Shown here: one piece after another, positions 22,172-25,415 of the stretch | How the letters are laid out: each line of letters opens with the position of its first letter | Position numbering within the stretch: position 1 is the stretch's first letter | Assembly (NCBI GenBank): GCA_964618975.1 | Contig: CAZUDI010000053.1 | Location: 1 to 25,415, forward strand | DNA from: CAZUDI01 sp964618975 | Lineage (GTDB): Bacteria; Desulfobacterota; Desulfomonilia; UBA1062 | Direction: 5' to 3' | Length of the DNA: 25,415 nt | The notes under the pieces: model-generated | Database searches by the model: none | Seen by the model: only the letters and a program-made list of their open reading frames with translations | What the model was told of the DNA's origin: nothing | Position numbers and translations under genes: made by a program

Positions 22172-22214
22172 TATAATAAGAAGGGGGCGTCTTCCCTGAG
22201 AGGGCCGCACCCTT
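22172..22214 (+). promoter_or_regulatory. Candidate -10 box and leader hairpin upstream of the substrate-binding protein
   Basis: A consensus -10 TATAAT (22172-22177) lacks a good -35. Immediately after it AAGGGGGCG (22181-22189) pairs with CGCACCCTT (22206-22214, one mismatch), and CCCT-gag-AGGG (22194-22204) forms the tip. The transcript would thus begin with a two-tier hairpin about 60 bp before the start codon, suggesting a stabilising or regulatory leader. Confidence 0.45.
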
Positions 22215-22274
22215 AAAAATATTCCGCCACGATCCGGCTTCTATGACATACCATAAACATATTGGAGGTATCCC

Positions 22275-23273
22275 ATGAAACGAGGGCTTTTGCCGCTGCT
22301 GTTGCTGCTGCTGGTCTCCTCTCCCTGCCTGGCCGAGAGGCACTTCTCCATCGAGGTGCTGCAGGTCACCAACATCCCCATGCTGGATTTGTCGTACAAG
22401 GGTTTCCTGGAAGAGCTCGGCCGCCACGGCCTCGTCGAGGGCGAAAACCTCACCGTCCGACGCCACATCATCGATGCCGATGCGGATGCCGGACTGTGGA
22501 AGAAGATCATGATCCTGCACCAGATAAAAAAGACCGCCGGCGAGATCGCCAGCGCCAAGCCCGACCTGGCCCTGACCATGACCACCCCGGGCACGAAATA
22601 CGGCATGGAAAAAATCCTGGAGGCGGGTATCCCGCTCGTCTTCACCGCCGTGGCCTACCCGCCGGCGGTGGGCTGCGCCTCACTGGAAAAGGCCGGAGAA
22701 GGCTTCACCGGCGCCTCCCTCTACTCCGACCCCGAGGTCGGGCTCAAGATCGCCCAGCTGGCCCTGCCGCAGATGCACACCATGGGCCTGGTGCACAGCG
22801 ATGACGACAACGCCATCGTCTTCGCCAAGGAGGCGCACGAAAAGGCCGCCCAGCTCGGCATCACGCTTATCACCCGCGAGGTGGGCAAATCCGACGACAT
22901 CAAGCCCGCCGTGCGTGAACTGCTGGAGGCCGGCATCGACAGTATCGGCATCCCGCCCGACACCTACTATGCCCTGCGGGACTGCCAACCCTCCCGGGAC
23001 CTGATCTCGCTCACCCGCGAGCGCAAGATCCCGATCATCATCTTCGCCTCGCACACCTTCAAGGGCGGCATCCTGTACGTGGGGCCGGACTTCGGCGTAG
23101 TGGGCGGCCTCTCGGGCCAAAATGCGGCCAGGATCCTGCTCGAGGGCGTCCGACCCGAGGAGTTGCCCGTCCTCAAGCAGGAGGATCTGAACATCCTGGT
23201 GGATCTGGAAGCGGCCAAGACCTACGGCATCGAGCTGCCGCTGGAGATCCTGCAGATCGCCCGCCCCATCTGA
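22275..23273 (+). CDS. ABC transporter substrate-binding protein (TrpX/ABC_sub_bind-like), orphan
   Basis: This 332-residue periplasmic binding protein of the ABC_sub_bind (TrpX-like) family has a signal peptide (MKRGLLPLLLLLLVSSPCLA, about 20 residues). VLQVTNIPMLDLSYKGFLEELG opens the mature domain, PDLALTMTTPGT and GIPLVFTAVAYPP are typical strands, and KIPIIIFASHTFKGGILYVGPDFGVVGGLSGQNAARILLEG is diagnostic. The family usually feeds an adjacent permease and ATPase, several of them taking up aromatic amino acids, but neither gene is nearby. GGAGGT stands 6 nt before ATG 22275. It is a single-gene unit between two terminators and converges on htrA. Confidence 0.88.
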   Translation: MKRGLLPLLLLLLVSSPCLAERHFSIEVLQVTNIPMLDLSYKGFLEELGRHGLVEGENLTVRRHIIDADADAGLWKKIMILHQIKKTAGEIASAKPDLALTMTTPGTKYGMEKILEAGIPLVFTAVAYPPAVGCASLEKAGEGFTGASLYSDPEVGLKIAQLALPQMHTMGLVHSDDDNAIVFAKEAHEKAAQLGITLITREVGKSDDIKPAVRELLEAGIDSIGIPPDTYYALRDCQPSRDLISLTRERKIPIIIFASHTFKGGILYVGPDFGVVGGLSGQNAARILLEGVRPEELPVLKQEDLNILVDLEAAKTYGIELPLEILQIARPI

Positions 23274-23362
23274 TCGGGGCCGCCCTTTCACACAAGGGCA
23301 GGCCAGCACCCGGGAGACAGACCGCTCCCGGGACCGCTCAGCATACCCAAACCGCAAGGCAC

Positions 23363-23406
23363 GCGCGGGCGACCCGGGACTATCCCTGGGCGCCCGCGCT
23401 CTCTTT
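23363..23406. terminator. Bidirectional terminator between the binding protein and the HtrA protease
   Basis: GCGCGGGCG-a-CCC-GGGA (23363 on) pairs with TCCC-t-GGG-CGCCCGCGC (to 23399) around a CTA loop, with one unpaired base on each arm, followed by TCTCTTT. A further stem CCCGGGAG (23309-23316) with CTCCCGGG (23325-23332) precedes it. It sits between convergent genes and could serve both. Confidence 0.7.
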
Positions 23407-23425
23407 GTGGTGCACCGGTTCCGGG

Positions 23426-24886
23426 CTAGGACCTCCGCTCGAGGGCCAGGTAATGCGTACCCTGCCTATCCCGGATGAGCAGCAGCACGGGCCTCTCCCC
23501 GCCCTCCTCAAGGGCCTCTTCGAACCCCTTGAGGTCCCGCACCGCACGGCGGTTGACCTCCTGGATCAGCAGGCCGGGTCGCAGGCCGGATAGCGCCGCC
23601 AAGGATTGCGGATCGACCTGGGTCACCAGCACCCCCTCCTCCCCCGGGAAACCGTACTGCTCGGCCAGTTCCGCCGTGAGGGTCACCACGGTCAGCCCCA
23701 GGGTCTCCATCTCGTCCGGGCTGGAGGAGGCGAGCCTGGTCTCCGCAGGGAGTTCCCCGATCTTGACCGTGAAGGTCTTGTGGCTTTTGTCACGCACGAC
23801 CGTGATCTTCACCCGTGTTCCGGGGGCGGTCATGGACACCCTGTTGCGCAGGTCGGCCGACGACTCCATGGTCTCATCGTTGAAACTGAGGATGACATCG
23901 CCCTGCTTCAGGCCGGCCTTTTTGGCCGGGGTATCGTCCATGACCTCGGAGATGAGCGCCCCCCTGGTGTCCTCAAGATCGAAGGAGCGGGCCAGATCGG
24001 GGGTCAGATCCTGGATCATGATCCCCAGATAGCCACGCGAAACGCTACCGTGCTCGATCAGCTGGGTATAGACGCCACGGGCCAGGTTCACCGGGATGGC
24101 GAAGCCGATCCCCATATAGCCGCCGCTGCGGCTGAAGATGGCGGTGTTGATGCCCACGACGCGGCCCTCGAGATTGATCAGCGGACCGCCCGAGTTGCCG
24201 GGATTGATGGCGGCATCGGTCTGGATGTAGTCCTCATAGTCGCTGATGCCGATGCGGCTGCGCCCCTTGGCGCTGACGATGCCGGCCGTGAGCGTGTGGG
24301 ACAACCCGAAGGGATTGCCCAGGGCCAGCACCCACTCGCCCACCTCGAGGATGTCGGAATCGCCCAGGGACAGCACGGGCAGGTCATGGGCCTCGATCTT
24401 GATCACGGCCACGTCGGTGGGCGCGTCGGTGCCAACGGTCTTGGCCGTGAACTCGCGGCCGTCAAGGAGCTTGACGCGCACCTTATCGGCCTCGCCCACC
24501 ACGTGATTGTTGGTGAGGATGTAGCCGTCGGGTGAGATGATGAAGCCCGAACCCTGCCCCACAACCAGCCGCCGGTTGCCGGGGGTGTCCTGAGGTTTGA
24601 GGGGCTGGCCGAAGAAGCGCCTCAGGAACTCGTCATCAAAAGGCGACGGCAGGCGCTCGGCCTGGGCAGAGACGGTCTTCTCCACACTGATGAACACGAC
24701 CGCCGGGGAAGCCTCGCGCGCCACGGCCGCGAAGGCCTTGCCGGTCTGTTTGAGGCTCTGCAGGGCCTCCTCCTGGGCCCGGGCCGCAGGGGGCAGGCCC
24801 GCCACTATCAGGACCGCTAGCATCCCGACCATGAGCGGCCCCACCCGCCGCGGGTGCTGGGGATAATAAGATGACGCCTTTTCCAT
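23426..24886 (-). CDS. degP: Periplasmic serine protease HtrA/DegP (Do)
   Basis: This 486-residue Do-type protease and chaperone handles misfolded envelope proteins. A signal peptide ends near PAARA-QE (about 37). The trypsin-like domain has His128 in LTNNHVVG, Asp158 in PTDVAVIKI and Ser232 in NPGNSGGPL. Two PDZ domains follow, one from about 285 (GYLGIMIQDLTPDLAR) and one in the last 95 residues (LGLTVVTLTAELAEQYG, then EGVLVTQVDP). Both PDZ domains are complete, so this is DegP-like, not the one-PDZ DegS. GGGAGG lies about 11 nt upstream of ATG 24886. In many Gram-negatives this gene answers to envelope stress; no clear sigma-E or sigma-32 box could be assigned here. Confidence 0.95.
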   Translation of the reverse strand: MEKASSYYPQHPRRVGPLMVGMLAVLIVAGLPPAARAQEEALQSLKQTGKAFAAVAREASPAVVFISVEKTVSAQAERLPSPFDDEFLRRFFGQPLKPQDTPGNRRLVVGQGSGFIISPDGYILTNNHVVGEADKVRVKLLDGREFTAKTVGTDAPTDVAVIKIEAHDLPVLSLGDSDILEVGEWVLALGNPFGLSHTLTAGIVSAKGRSRIGISDYEDYIQTDAAINPGNSGGPLINLEGRVVGINTAIFSRSGGYMGIGFAIPVNLARGVYTQLIEHGSVSRGYLGIMIQDLTPDLARSFDLEDTRGALISEVMDDTPAKKAGLKQGDVILSFNDETMESSADLRNRVSMTAPGTRVKITVVRDKSHKTFTVKIGELPAETRLASSSPDEMETLGLTVVTLTAELAEQYGFPGEEGVLVTQVDPQSLAALSGLRPGLLIQEVNRRAVRDLKGFEEALEEGGERPVLLLIRDRQGTHYLALERRS

Positions 24887-25200
24887 TGTTTCGATCCTCC
24901 CTGTCAGTGTGGGTGATGGTGTGTACCGTGGGCCGGGGCTCGCGGCACTCCTCGGCCAGGGAGTGAAGCAATTCCCCTGCCAAGCGAGATGTATCTGATA
25001 TATAAATAGGTTACATGCCGGCGACAGGCAAGGCTCCCTCCCCGCCTGTATCGATTCTATTCAGGCCCTGTATAGAAAATGGACAGTATGGCCTATCGAG
25101 AGTGCAAGAACCTGGATTACTGACAGGGTTGAACCTCAGGGCTATGGCTGGACACCCTTGACGCGGCAAGCAGCAGTGGGTTCGTCCCCGAGCGAGCAAA
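24887..25200. other. Upstream region of the HtrA gene, no gene found
   Basis: I find no coding potential that resembles a known family on either strand. The segment around 24998-25013 is AT-rich (tatctgatatataaatag) and could hold the htrA promoter on the - strand, but no box pair is convincing. Confidence 0.4.
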
Positions 25201-25229
25201 CAGGCCCCCTCCTGGAAGGAGGGGGCCTG
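25201..25229 (-). terminator. Hairpin terminator of a - strand gene entering from the right
   Basis: CAGGCCCCCTCCT pairs perfectly with AGGAGGGGGCCTG (13 bp) around GGA. Read on the - strand it is followed by TTTGCTCG, a short T-run. It lies about 100 bp after the stop of the partial gene at the right edge. Confidence 0.7.
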
Positions 25230-25329
25230 TGGGAGGCCGATCATTCAGCTTTGCCCCCCGGCGTCAGGTCAGGCCCCGATGGGGACCAGTGACCGGCCGT
25301 TCTGTGGCGAATCTCGTCCGGGGCCGTCG

Positions 25330-25415
25330 TCAGTCCTGCACCTGGCGGGCAACGCGTGCACAAACGGCCTCGGCCTCGGCCACCATACGCTGCATGAGCT
25401 CGGCCACGCCGGGGA
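25330..25415 (-). CDS. C-terminal end of a gene running off the right edge
   Basis: On the - strand the last 86 bp read an open frame ending PGVAELMQRMVAEAEAVC and ARVARQVQD before TGA (25330-25332). The Ala/Glu-rich amphipathic helix and the GC-rich third positions look like the true frame, while the other two frames are rich in Arg, Pro and Cys. C-terminal helices of this kind end FMN-dependent enoyl-reductase and nitronate-monooxygenase proteins, but 28 residues cannot prove this. Confidence 0.5.
   Translation of the reverse strand, partial: PGVAELMQRMVAEAEAVCARVARQVQD

Noticed and set aside
25011..25244. - strand 77-codon open frame upstream of htrA
   Set aside because: It includes the terminator hairpin and has no family features; it is better explained as non-coding.
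1..25415. CRISPR array, IS element or phage genes
   Set aside because: No regularly spaced repeats, transposase, terminal inverted repeats or phage structural genes were seen.

Overview
The window looks like a junction in a Gram-negative, probably Desulfobacterota (former deltaproteobacterial) genome. The clues are a C-terminal GILPIC-type Cys module on a sensor, an SBP-type hybrid kinase, and a very GC-rich housekeeping core (pgi-mutL-miaA, ttcA, an RNase G gene, htrA). This placement is an inference from gene content, with no marker gene behind it.

Region 1 (1 to about 4.6 kb, and possibly on to about 10 kb) is the distal part of a chromosomal integron gene-cassette array. All genes lie on the + strand, are unrelated in function, differ strongly in base composition, and are separated by short GC-rich imperfect palindromes with attC architecture: R'' ending in AAC, arms with unpaired bases, R' beginning GTT. 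Clear attC sites are at 853-913, 1492-1551 and 4500-4571. Degenerate ones are at 2966-3025, 3289-3335, 3886-3933 and 9927-9995. The cassette genes are an exported alpha/beta hydrolase, a YefM/YoeB toxin-antitoxin pair, a SAM methyltransferase, a DJ-1/PfpI protein, a small membrane ORF, a Blc-type lipocalin lipoprotein and a hemerythrin-like protein. A second methyltransferase, a GNAT acetyltransferase and a two-gene sensory unit (Cache protein plus hybrid histidine kinase) follow. No integron integrase lies in the window. By array polarity it should lie upstream of position 1.

Region 2 (about 10.4 to 14.3 kb) is high-GC and encodes four exported proteins of little-known function. One + strand gene has a beta-barrel-like N-terminal region and two copies of a 69-residue domain. 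Convergent to it is a - strand cluster: a CsgG-family protein, a two-domain secreted protein and a single-PASTA secreted protein. This could be an uncharacterised surface or export system and is the best candidate here for an undescribed function.

Region 3 (14.6 to 25.4 kb) is ordinary core genome: pgi-mutL-miaA as a tight operon, a convergent VanZ-like gene, then ttcA, a YciO-type Sua5/YciO/YrdC gene and RNase G ending at a strong terminator. After these come an orphan TrpX-like substrate-binding protein, a convergent HtrA/DegP protease sharing a bidirectional terminator with it, and the last codons of a - strand gene running off the right edge.
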